From NCBI RefSeq assembly GCF_022458985.1, contig NC_061784.1:21813002-21877001 (forward strand): DNA of 64,000 bases, written 5' to 3'. Of this stretch, positions 52,310 through 64,000 are shown piece by piece. A program made the translations under genes and the position numbers. This stretch comes from Mugil cephalus (taxonomy: Eukaryota > Chordata > Actinopteri > Mugiliformes > Mugilidae). Below the pieces are notes generated by a model. The model was not told the DNA's origin. It saw only the letters and a list, made by a program, of their open reading frames with translations, and ran no database searches. Position 1 is the first letter of the stretch; each line of letters opens with the position of its first letter.

Positions 52310-53090
52310 GAAAATAAAAGTTTATTTGCGGCGCGCTGGTGGACTGCAGCGGTACTGGAGTGAGCTCATTCTGGCTGCACGGAGAGGAGGGAAGGCGGGG
52401 CTCCCAGCATCATCACCACCGGCCATCACTGCTTCATTGTACGGGGCTGCTGCTGATGCGGAGATCACAGCGGAGGGGGAGATATTTTTTTTTAATAAGA
52501 GAAATAAGAGGATGCCAATGGACACGATTTCACACAGATTAGCAGAACGCACATGATGAAAATCCATCACGAGGTAAGGCGGTGGACGCTGATGGTGATG
52601 GTGATGGCGCCGGGTCGGTTTTATCATCGTCTGAACTGGGAGTTACTAGCGGGCCTGGCGGTTTGAGTCACATTGATCGTCTCAGTGGCAGGAAGCGAGA
52701 TGTGGGATTTATTTATGCGGTGCTTTGATTAGAAAAAAAAAATAAATAAAAACATGTATTGGTGAAGGGAACGATGGTTTAGACGCGAACCACCTCATAA
52801 ACCCGAAAAGCGTGCTTTTATTTGGCCGCTTGGCGTTCCTTTATTCTGCACGTCCGAAGTAGCACAGCCCGGCCTACACCAGCAAGCCCTTTAAAGATGA
52901 CGGGGATGGAGTCTGCGTCCGATTAGGGATTTGCGCCGCCATGCACAGTCTTCTCGCTCACGACGGTTGTTCGGGCTGCCTCCAGTAGCCCGCCGTCTGT
53001 CCGTCCGTTTCTACCGCTCCTGGGGGGGCGGCTTTTGGTAGCCGTGCTTGTTGTGCAGCGATCCAGCTGTTATTTCCTTGCGCCCCAGGT
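52310..53090 (+). promoter_or_regulatory. CpG-rich candidate jakmip2 promoter and 5' non-coding exon
   Basis: A GC- and CpG-rich block between the divergent SLC6 and jakmip2 genes. It contains a TATA-like ATAAAAG at 52314-52320 and a strong donor, ACGAG|GTAAGG (donor at 52574). A second, weaker donor is CCCAG|GTAAAA at 53089. jakmip2's first coding exon begins at an acceptor, so a non-coding exon upstream is required; this is the best candidate. It may also serve the SLC6 gene, whose start codon is 1 kb away on the other strand. Confidence 0.5.
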
Positions 53091-56000
53091 AAAAAACCGG
53101 ATGCGCATCGGCTTCTATTCATAATTAAACGCGTGGTATTCTGTGTGTGCACTTTTCCGCCCGGCACATCGCCACACATTAGTCGTGAACGGATGCTGCA
53201 GTGATGCTGCAAGAGGGATGCTTGTCCACAGTGGGCTGGTGGTGGGGCCTCCAGACTGAAGCACACAGCCTGTTAGCCTGCAGCCGCCTCAGGGTGTAAC
53301 ACTGGCCTGATTTCACCAGCAGCCAGGAAGACATTTGTCACACTATTGTTTTAGGGTCAGCAGATGCAGAACTGACCACAAGGTTCATTCATTCATTCAT
53401 TTATTCGAACAGATTAAAACCAACAAGGTAATTATTTATTGGCCATAATGGCAATCATGCGATTAGGCTTGATTTGTCCTGCATGTTAGATTAATAGGTG
53501 ATTCTGTATCTGTGCATGTGTGAGTATGAATGATTGATCCTCTCCAGATGTGCCTTGTGACCCGTCCAGGGTGTTCCCCACCTCCACCCAGTGTTACCTG
53601 GATAGGCCTCCCCCTCTGTCTAATGGATGGATATATTATACAGGATAAAACCAGGGTTAGGGCAATCATCATATTTATTTATTAGTATACTGTGTGTTAT
53701 TCTGAAATATACACTTCATTAATACTTTAATTAAGTAAAAAAATAAATGGATGACTTTCTACACTATGGTTTTGGTACTTGAGTTCCAGATCTGTGCCAC
53801 TTTTTAAAGCAGATGTTTTAGCTTTAGCAGCATTCAGTTTACTAATCAGTTTACAAATTTAAGCAAACCACGGAGCAGACGTAAACCTCGGCCACCGTCC
53901 TGCACCATTTGCACAGCTCTGGACGTTTTTTGACCTCAGGCAGATGGATTAGAAGTCATTTTTTCTTGGACTGAACTAATATGCAAACCAAAACGAAGCC
54001 TGGAGAGTGCTGCTACACTCCAGCCGATGCAGTGACACTTTAAACCATGCTTACAACTAAATCGCACCCTATACTGATTAAACTCAAGTTGCTCATTCAC
54101 ACTGGCATTAGTGTAACTTGTGCTGATGCAGTTGCATAACACAGATTATGGGGAAGACGGGAAATAGTGTTGGAATGTAAGATTTTATTTGCTGGATGAA
54201 GACCAGGGCGGAAAGTAACGGCTGATGGAGCAGTTAGGAACACGTGGACATGAAATCACTAAAGAGATTTGTCTGTCTAGGTCTGGTATTAGAGAATGTT
54301 TGATCGATGTCTGTGGCTTTGCCGCTTTGGGTTACTCCACATCGAATTATTAAATGTATAATTTTCTACGGTTTGCCTGGTATGCATATCTCACATCACG
54401 CGTCGTCTTTAAGCCGAGAGAAAAGTCGGCAGTAGGTTTCATTTAAAAGACATTTGCTGCTACATGTTAAGTTATTTTATGGAGCGTGGTTAACGTTGAC
54501 TCCAGTTAGAATGGTTTCATCCTGGAAATGGAGGGATCAATAGCTTGTTGTCCTTTCACATGTCCCTGAGTTAATATGAAATGGCCAGTTGTAAGTGTCA
54601 GAAGGCCCAGAGCTGATGCAAGCCGCAACCGAGCAGAACGTCGCTGCTGACTCTTCATTTTTTTTATGTTATGTAAAACTAAAGGAAGTGAAGGAGCCAC
54701 ATTTGGCCTGAGTCCGTTAACATGCCGATGGGATTTCAAGATGGAAAATATGGGAAAAAAAAAAATTCTCCATGCAACTAGATGATCCAATTGCGGAAGT
54801 GAATTTACTAGTTGATTATTAATTCAAAAATGGTTTGACCTGGTCACTGGGATATTCTCAACCACACACAACGATAGTGTTTCTGTTGAGGATATTACTG
54901 TCTCCCTCTTCGTGATTTACTGGACACAAGTGTCTTAGGGTTCTGTGAGAGGAGACACTGTCTTGGTGTTTGGTGCCATGGAAAGAGGCCTTTTCCTATT
55001 TTTGTGTTACAGGAATATGGTTCAGCCACGTCATCGTGGATGAGCGGTTATGGTCATCTTCGTGGGTATTTTTGTCAAGTGGACATGCGTATTCTTAACT
55101 CTGGGAATTCAGCCAATCGCAACAAACTCTGTCTGACCACCCAAACTATTCCATTGGCCCAGCAGGTCTTTGCCAAGGCATAATCAACTCCCAAGGGAGC
55201 GACTGCACGACAACTGAAATTTGCAGACGATGAAGGCCAGTGAAGTCCAAACACAGCTAAAAAAAATAAAAATATGGCCTAAAAAGCCCGAAAACATTTG
55301 CATGTGGTTTGTATCTTGAGGCCTTATAAAGTGGATAGTCCGCAATGAGCCTCTGCACTGCCGCTCTCGCAGACTCCGTCTGGAAAATCCAGTGGCAACA
55401 CTGAAATTTAATGTCTGAGTAATCAAAAGTGGGTCAGTGGGCACCATTGTGCTTCCTGTTGTAGTATTAACCGTTCACAAGCACATATTGATAATGCATG
55501 CACCACACACTCGCATCAAGGCTACGGGAAGAAAACGGAGCGTTTGAATGCAGGGTCACACTGTAGATTATTATGTTTTTTGTCTTATCTCTTCCTTAAG
55601 ACCGACTTGCGCACCACCTCCCATTCACGTAGGTATTTAATCATCCACGCGTGTCCTTGGTCCGTTCAAATAGTGTTCCATTTGAAAAGGTTTGGGTTTT
55701 TTTTTTTTACGTTTGGGAGCTCAGAGATTAGTTGTTAAAGTTTCACTAATTAATATCACAGGAGTACATGTAATGTAAAAAGTTTCTGGATAATTATTGT
55801 CTACCTCTGCAGCTCTATAGAGCTTTTCACTCCGTTTTTGCTCATTGTTTCAGTTCAAAGGACAACACATTTATTGCATGGCTCAGTCTTTCCACTCTAA
55901 TCCACCTTGCAGCCGGACGCAGCTGCTGTCAGTGAAAAGCTCTGATAAGCCTGCTGTGTGTTACTTGTTTGGCACCATATAGTTCAGAGATATGTCCAGC

Positions 56001-57953
56001 GTAGACAAAAACAGAGAAAAGTGGAGGGTGAATATTATGACGAAAATGCAGCTTGAACTTTGGGCTAATATTTGTGTGGTGAACACCAGTACTTTTCCTC
56101 CAAGTTAATGCTAATGTTGCTACATGCCTGAGGGATTAAGGCAGATTTATGGTATTGTGTTAGCATCTGATTATGTAGCTCATCATCTACACAAAGTAAA
56201 AGCTCATGGGGATGCAGCCAAAACAAAGGTTATGGGTTCACTTGCGTACGACCCTCCGACAACAGTGCATCCAACCTGGGTGATGATACTAGCAGATCTC
56301 TCTACGACATCTCCATCCGACTTAAAACTGTTTCTTACACGGCCATAGCTAGCAATGAAGACGTGGTTGCATAAGTGTGAGAAAGACCAGGGCGCCCCAT
56401 GCCAAGGACTCCAGTAAATGAGCAAACATGTGGTATTAAGATTAAAGGATAATGCTAGTAAGTAGTAATGGAGTATTTGCCCTTTATAGCTTTATTGCTC
56501 GCTTTTTACATATTGATTTAGATCTTCTTAAATTATAGTTAAAGGGATGAACCATCTTCTGCTCAGTAGTTCGTAGAAGAAAACTGGAAACCGCTTTTTG
56601 CACAATCTGCTACTTCAAACCCTTCTCTGATCTGAGTGGAGCGTTTCACTTAACTTTTTTTCCTTCCTCCATAAAGTCCTTCTCCGTTTGGTCAGTCAGT
56701 GTCATTTCTTATTCGAGAAGCTGCCACTGCACTTCGATTACGATTTGCTTTGACAACTACTAGGAAAATGATTTAAGGTACTGGTGCTCTAACTTGTTTA
56801 TTCTACATTTTTTAAAATTTTATTTCATATTTCTAAAGTCATTTTTATTTATTGGTAATTCTACTTTTGTGAAGATGATAACGGTGGGTGTTGTTTTTAG
56901 CTTTTTTCCCAAAGGAGTGCACTCAGTAATACACACTGTTGTTGTCATTTCTCATTTGGCTTCTTATTTGGTCTATAAAAGGGAAAAAAATCAATCTGCA
57001 GTGTGGATAAGTTGTTCTTAACTCATGACTTCTGTAGGAATTTCATTGTTCTTTATTTTATGGCACATGCGGATTTCGTCACCTCTACTTTGCAGCACAA
57101 CCTCTGCTGCAAAAGACACACAGGAATCATTTAATTATCAAATCATTTTAGGCTTGTTCTGAAGTTTAATTGGGAGATAATTATTAAATGTTCTATGCTG
57201 CTGTCACTTTGTATTTATGTGGAACACTATAGTGTCTACGAGATGAAGCTATTATAATGTGACTAATTAGTTTTAAGCCTATTTAATAACAGCTGAAATC
57301 CTGCTTAAGTGATAAATCTCCCACTCCATACCTTCCCGTATGTATATATCCTGCACAACCAGGCATTATTTATTTATTTATTTATTTTAATTTCAACAAA
57401 ATGAACCACAGTCCTACCCCTGAAATCAGTTAAGCAACATCACAAAAAGAGGAGTGAAAGTCAGCGAAAGTGATACGTTTAAAAATAGAAATGGAAGTCA
57501 AAACAGGTTAGACGGGGCCTACTGCCCATGGATTTCCGATGATCCCCATGTGCTGGTAGATTATATCCATTTGTCTAGCCGGCAGAGTGTTTTCCAGTGG
57601 AATGTGACAGTAATCAGATTGACTTGGGCTCAAGGCCAATTCATATCTAGCCCAGCACTGCAGAGCACTATCTGGCTTCTGTGGATGGTTTGTAGGTTAA
57701 TACAGTATTAGCAGTAATGGTGACTTGTGGTTAGCTCTGCATGATGATGGTGCATTCAGCTGGAACCAAGATGAAGGTAGTGAATCATCATAATTCCCAC
57801 CGTCATTTCTAGCTTTATTTAATTTATTTTATTTTTTTGCACATATTTTTGCTTATCTTGCCAATTGAATTTTCACTAACTGGTTCATTAATATCAACAA
57901 ATGAAGCATCATTAAGTTAATGATTAAGAAGTCATTAGTTATATCTTTTATAA

Positions 57954-58313
57954 TTGGGGTCTTCAATGTTTTTCAGGCCAAGAGATTAAGTAGGGACCCC
58001 CTACCCTCTATATTCTATATTAAATTGGCCTAGCGCTGTTTATATTATATTTTTATAATATTTAAAATCATTAATTTCAATATTAGCTATAAAAATAACT
58101 GTGGAAAACATATAAAGAATTGTTGGATTCAATTTTAAACTTAAAACATAGCTAAATGTTTACTAAAATATGTTGGATTTCAAATTCAAATTTGTGGGAG
58201 AAAATTAAAAAATATGAAAAAAAAAAAGTTTAATCAACTAAAGATTTTGCGACCCCCCTGCAGTACCATCCCGGACCTCCTAGGGGATGCGAACCCCATG
58301 TTGAAAACCTATG
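57954..58313 (+). mobile_element. hAT-type MITE copy 4
   Basis: A 360-bp copy with left GGGTCTTCAATG and right TTGAAAACCTATG, flanked by perfect 8-bp duplications TTTTATAA (57946-57953 and 58314-58321). The internal GATTAAGTAGGGACCCCCTA block and the CCCCCCTGCAGTACC block match the other copies. It lies in the presumed first intron of jakmip2. Confidence 0.85.
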
Positions 58314-59114
58314 TTTTATAATATTTTGTAAAACAGAAATTCAAAGTCTTTTTTTTTTTTTTTTATTTTATATGTAAAGAAAAGAATCTGTAAAACATTG
58401 TCTAAAGTAATAGAAATGATTAGGACAGCGGCAGAAATAACATTTAGATGGAAAGGATGGTTCTTGCCCCAGAGTATGCTAAGAGCGGCATGTTGCAGAG
58501 GTAGTTGTCAGGTAAACCAGGAGAACGAAGGTCTGTTGAGTAAAAATAAAGGCGACCCTTAGCAAACCAAAAGGAAGGATGAGATATCTATGCAGAGTTC
58601 AAGTTTTTGCCATTTTTATTCAGTTGCAAGGTTTCTGTTAATGTGTATGATGTGTTAGCGACTAAGTGACACACGGGACACTTGGCTAAAGGGAAGCTTA
58701 AAAAGAGCAGCAGCAGTGTGACCTAAACGTGACCACTGCTTCATCTCTAATCTGCATCTCAAAATCTTTTAAGCGATGTTATGTCATCACCCTTCAGATT
58801 ATGACGGACGCGTCCACCTCCTACTGAGTCTCCGTGGCAACGCACAACCCGTCACATTCTTATCATGCCTTTTGTGTGTGGTTCACGGGGAGCATCCGGT
58901 TACAACCCACCTGAGACACTAATAACAGATCTCCCAGAAGTAGCAATTAAAAAGCAGTTTCAGTCACTGCGTGTTCAGGTTGAGTTTTTATCCGTGTGCA
59001 CTATTGAATCAAATGATCATCTGAGACCATTTAGAACGGGTGAGGACGTTCTCCAGATAAATGTGATAAACCAGTGAGCTACCGCATATTTCTTGCATTG
59101 AATGTTTGCCTGTG

Positions 59115-59290
59115 ATTTAAATGATAATGATAATGATAATAAACTTTATTTGTATAGCTCATTCCGTGCAAACACTGGAGCTCAGTAGTGCTTCACCATT
59201 AAAGAAAGAACATTAAAAGCAACATAAGAACATTTAAAAACATCAAGAAAGGAAAGAGATAAAAGAACAATAACAGAAAACTTCTTGCCC
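59115..59290 (-). repeat. LINE 3'-tail type repeat with (GATAAT)n
   Basis: GATAATGATAATGATAATAAACTTTATTTGTATAGC followed by AGTGCTTCAC is the reverse complement of the common fish L2-type 3' end (AAGCACT...CTATACAAATAAAGTTTATTATTATC). No coding part. Confidence 0.55.
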
Positions 59291-59994
59291 TAGCATTAGA
59301 ACAAAGCGTTCATGCTGGTCGATGACCTATAGTCTTGTATACACATGATTCAGCTATTAATACTTACCATCAGATATTTGTGGCCGATTTAACAATAAAC
59401 ATAAATGAGAAGGTAATAAAATGCCACAAGATAATTGAAGTGTTCCTGGAGGCTGATAGTGAGTTGATGTACTTTGGTCTTAGCCCATCCATGAAGTGCT
59501 TTTAATACACGGAGCAGGACCTTGCTTGACTTCAGCAGGACCTTTTTTCTCCCTTCTTGCATTTTTTCAATTTGCCATTACAGACGACATCAGTCCAGTT
59601 CTTGGTCGGAGTAGATTAGCACTAAGAGGCGTCAGGTGTCTGCGAGTTACCCGTCGGTCATTGTTTCAGTCCCGTGTTTACCTCTTGACATTTGTGCGTT
59701 CAGTACTTTGAACGTCAGGACTTTTATTCTTGCAGTTCCTGGTTGTTAGTACTGATAAGTTAGCTAGTCTTGAGTCAGCAAAGTTCTCACTGTTACGCAT
59801 CTGGTACAGACTTTCAGTGTTCTGTAGGAGCTTGATAATCGTCTGGGTCAGTTGCTTGGTGCAGTTGACCGATTCTGGTTTAGGAGACATAGTTTTAAGC
59901 AGGAATTAAACATGAATATCCAAAACATGCAACAGCGTCAGCATGTGTGGATTCAAAGCAAACTGTTGCGCTGCAATCTACTGTAGTCGAAGAT

Positions 59995-60120
59995 ATACAG
60001 TATATACACTGCCAGTCAAAGGTGTCCCCAAACTTTTGACTTTTGTCTCCAGGATGACTTTGAGTTTGGGATTTAGAGAATTTGGAGGCCAGGTCAACAC
60101 TTTGTGCTGTTCTTCGTGTT
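59995..60120. repeat. Possible Tc1/mariner-derived fragment
   Basis: TATACACTGCCAGTCAAAGGTGTCCCC resembles the terminal repeat of fish Tc1-related elements. The partner end was not found. Confidence 0.35.
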
Positions 60121-60413
60121 TTTTAGCTGTTCCTTTTTTTTTTTGTATGTGTGTCTGTGTCAGGCTGCTTCCTCTATCTAAGTATGATACTGTATAGCAC
60201 TGTATGTTCCCATAGCAGATTAGGGATGGAGCAACATATTCTAATACGTGTATCTTCGTGTTATAAAGACATTTTATCCAACCTGATAAGCCTTATTTTA
60301 GGCCCGATGCCAGTATAGATTGCCCTGACGTTTTGTAATTAAAGTCACCCTGATTAGCTCAGCCAGTAACCATGAGTTCAATTCATGATGTTGACAGCAG
60401 CATGTATACCAGC

Positions 60414-60415
<2 letters not shown>

Positions 60416-60480
<65 letters not shown>
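60416..60480. repeat. (GT)n-(AT)n microsatellite
   Basis: Short GT run followed by about 28 AT units in the presumed first intron of jakmip2. Confidence 0.95.
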
Positions 60481-60484
<4 letters not shown>

Positions 60485-62231
60485 CACTTTCCACAACTGC
60501 TAAGCAATAATAATCAATATAATAGCAATCAATGTAATGAAGACTCAAGGGCCACTCAGTACACCATTTTGTTGGGAAAGACATAGGGGTTTTGTCTTTG
60601 ATCTTCATAAGACGTTTGCAGAAGTGTGTGATGGTGTGGATGAAGAAATTTTTTTTATTGCTGATTATCAGGCTGGAAACAATTACAAAACAAGTTCTGA
60701 AGAGTTTGGATTCTACAAATCTAGTCAGACAGGCAGTGACCAAGCAGAGGTCTTCCTGTGAGCCTCACAAATATGTACAAATTACCAATTTTCTTGAATA
60801 AGCATAAACGAAAGCATGATATTACTCTTTCATTTGTTTGATTGACCTATCTTTGTCCACAACGGGAAAATCTACTGAAGTTTTTAGTCACTTACATGCA
60901 GAAATCTAGAAAATCTAGAGGGTTAGTGTTAGGCTTATTTCTAACCCTAACCTAACCCTAGCCTAGACGGACTCACTCTCTCATTGGTTTGACTATTAGA
61001 AAAAACAAAAGTATAAACTATTTCATGCCCTGATACGTCACCAGTAATGAAAGTTTTAGAGAGACCATGGGAATTCTTGTTAGGCCGTCAAGTTAAATAT
61101 TCAGCATTGAACTTTCTTAATTAAAAATTCCACATAGAAAAAAATCTTTCTCCCATAGCAACTAAAGTAATCTGTGTAGGCTCACTAACTGTCAGACAAA
61201 GGTGTCCACGCTTTCTCATAGTCTGACTTTAGTCTTCGCCCTATCCCGACATAAGCCTGGTGCCTGCGACACCCAGCTGGTTGTTGGCTTTCCGCTGACC
61301 TCAAACAGTGAGCAAAGCAAAGCCAAATAATAGGGCAGGACAGATTAGCCCAGACTCTGCATAACCGAATAGCCATCTGTTCCAAAAGACACTTTTCTGG
61401 AATGCTGCACAGCCATTATGGTTAAGACCATTACACTACCTGGGCGCTTATTGTGGCCCTCCACCTGCAATTAGATTATCAAATTTGTGTAACTGCAGGT
61501 GAGGATTAGTTGTTAACTGAACCCAGACATGTGAGTTTTAAGTGTGCACCAGTGTCAAACTGCCCTCGTTTTGACTATGTTTTTGTATATGCTTAAATGC
61601 ATCTCTGACAGTTTTATATCACTGAGATTTACTTGTCATGTTATACTGACATAATACAGTTTAACACATTGCATGTCACATGCGATGTAGTTTCTTGAGA
61701 TACACACCACTGCATGATTACAGATTCCTAGAAACCAAAAATGATGATGGCAATGAGGAATTTAATCTAGAAAATTTAGTTATGCAATTTCTGCCCATAT
61801 GGTCTTTTTTATTGCTTTTTCTCTCAGACATTCAGTTCTGTTGTTAGTCAAGAGAGTTTAACCTCTTCTCTTTGCATGTCCTGCATTGTGGTCTTCTGCT
61901 ATCTGAGCATATTAAACCTAAATGCTTCTCGGCAACATTTAATTTGCTGTCCAGACCATGTTTGAACTGTAATATCTAAAAATATAAGTTTCCCAAAACA
62001 TTAACAGTTATCTGCAAGGCTGCTTGCACCTCGGTCAACCTGTATGTTGTGTGCACTCCCACTTAATAAATGTTGATATGCTGAAGTAGATTGTATCTGC
62101 TAAAAATCTAAAAACTTCTCTTAAAATCTGTCGTTAGCCTCAAGCACATATAATTTGAAGACACAGGCTTGTCTCATTCGGTCTCTCTTTTTGTGTCTCC
62201 TCCAACCCTCCAGCCCTTGTGTCTGACAGGA

Positions 62232-64000
<1,769 letters not shown>

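Larger units (their letters stand above)
52574..62213 (+). other. Presumed first intron of jakmip2
   Basis: No coding exon was recognised. Apart from the MITE at 58 kb, repeat tails and the AT microsatellite, it is unannotated AT-rich sequence. Confidence 0.5.

Noticed and set aside
60925..60965. Second telomere-like tract (CTAACCCTAACC)
   Set aside because: Only a few units; too short to separate from chance in this AT-rich DNA.

Overview
This is eukaryotic DNA. It carries long introns with GT-AG splice sites, dense (CA)n, (TA)n and (AAT)n microsatellites, and many decayed copies of teleost-type mobile elements (L2-like LINEs, Penelope-like elements, Tc1-type and hAT-type DNA transposons). 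The three genes are vertebrate, and the repeat content points to a ray-finned (teleost) fish. No CRISPR array, operon or other prokaryotic feature is present.

Layout. (1) 1-14.2 kb is gene-poor: an hAT-type MITE (1.3 kb), an L2-like LINE remnant (4.0-5.0 kb, minus), a GC-rich candidate 5' exon/promoter (about 6.9-7.13 kb), a candidate TIR element (7.7-8.1 kb) and a second LINE remnant (12.9-13.3 kb). (2) 14,212-31,505, plus strand: a complete p4ha2 gene (collagen prolyl 4-hydroxylase alpha-2) that I could rebuild exon by exon. It includes the tandem, mutually exclusive catalytic-domain exons, and its two products are 533 and 535 residues. (3) 32.1-40 kb is a transposon graveyard between two convergent genes: a LINE RT remnant, a Tc1-type element split by a TTAA-flanked element carrying a decayed Myb/SANT-like ORF, a Penelope-like fragment, a degenerate TTAGGG-like tract, and a LINE tail split by an hAT MITE with an 8-bp target duplication. 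(4) 41,023-51,305, minus strand: a complete 14-coding-exon SLC6 transporter of the GABA/taurine/betaine branch (closest to GAT2/SLC6A13, 584 residues), with Penelope and LINE debris in an intron. (5) 52.3-53.1 kb: a CpG-rich segment, probably the promoter and 5' non-coding exon of the next gene. (6) 62,336 to the window end, plus strand: the first four and a bit coding exons of jakmip2 (a neuronal/Golgi coiled-coil protein), continuing beyond the window.

The three genes do not form a pathway. P4HA2 works in the ER on procollagen with PDI (P4HB). The SLC6 protein is a plasma-membrane Na+/Cl--coupled carrier. JAKMIP2 is a long coiled-coil protein. p4ha2 and the SLC6 gene are tail-to-tail; the SLC6 gene and jakmip2 are head-to-head.

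I found no convincing new biological system. The items most worth following are the Pro substitution in the TM1 substrate/ion-site motif of the SLC6 protein, the 68-nt intron between the alternative p4ha2 exons, an hAT MITE family with intact target duplications at three sites, a LINE insertion with the structure expected of twin priming nested in a Penelope element, and a shared repeat-Penelope junction found twice in opposite orientations.
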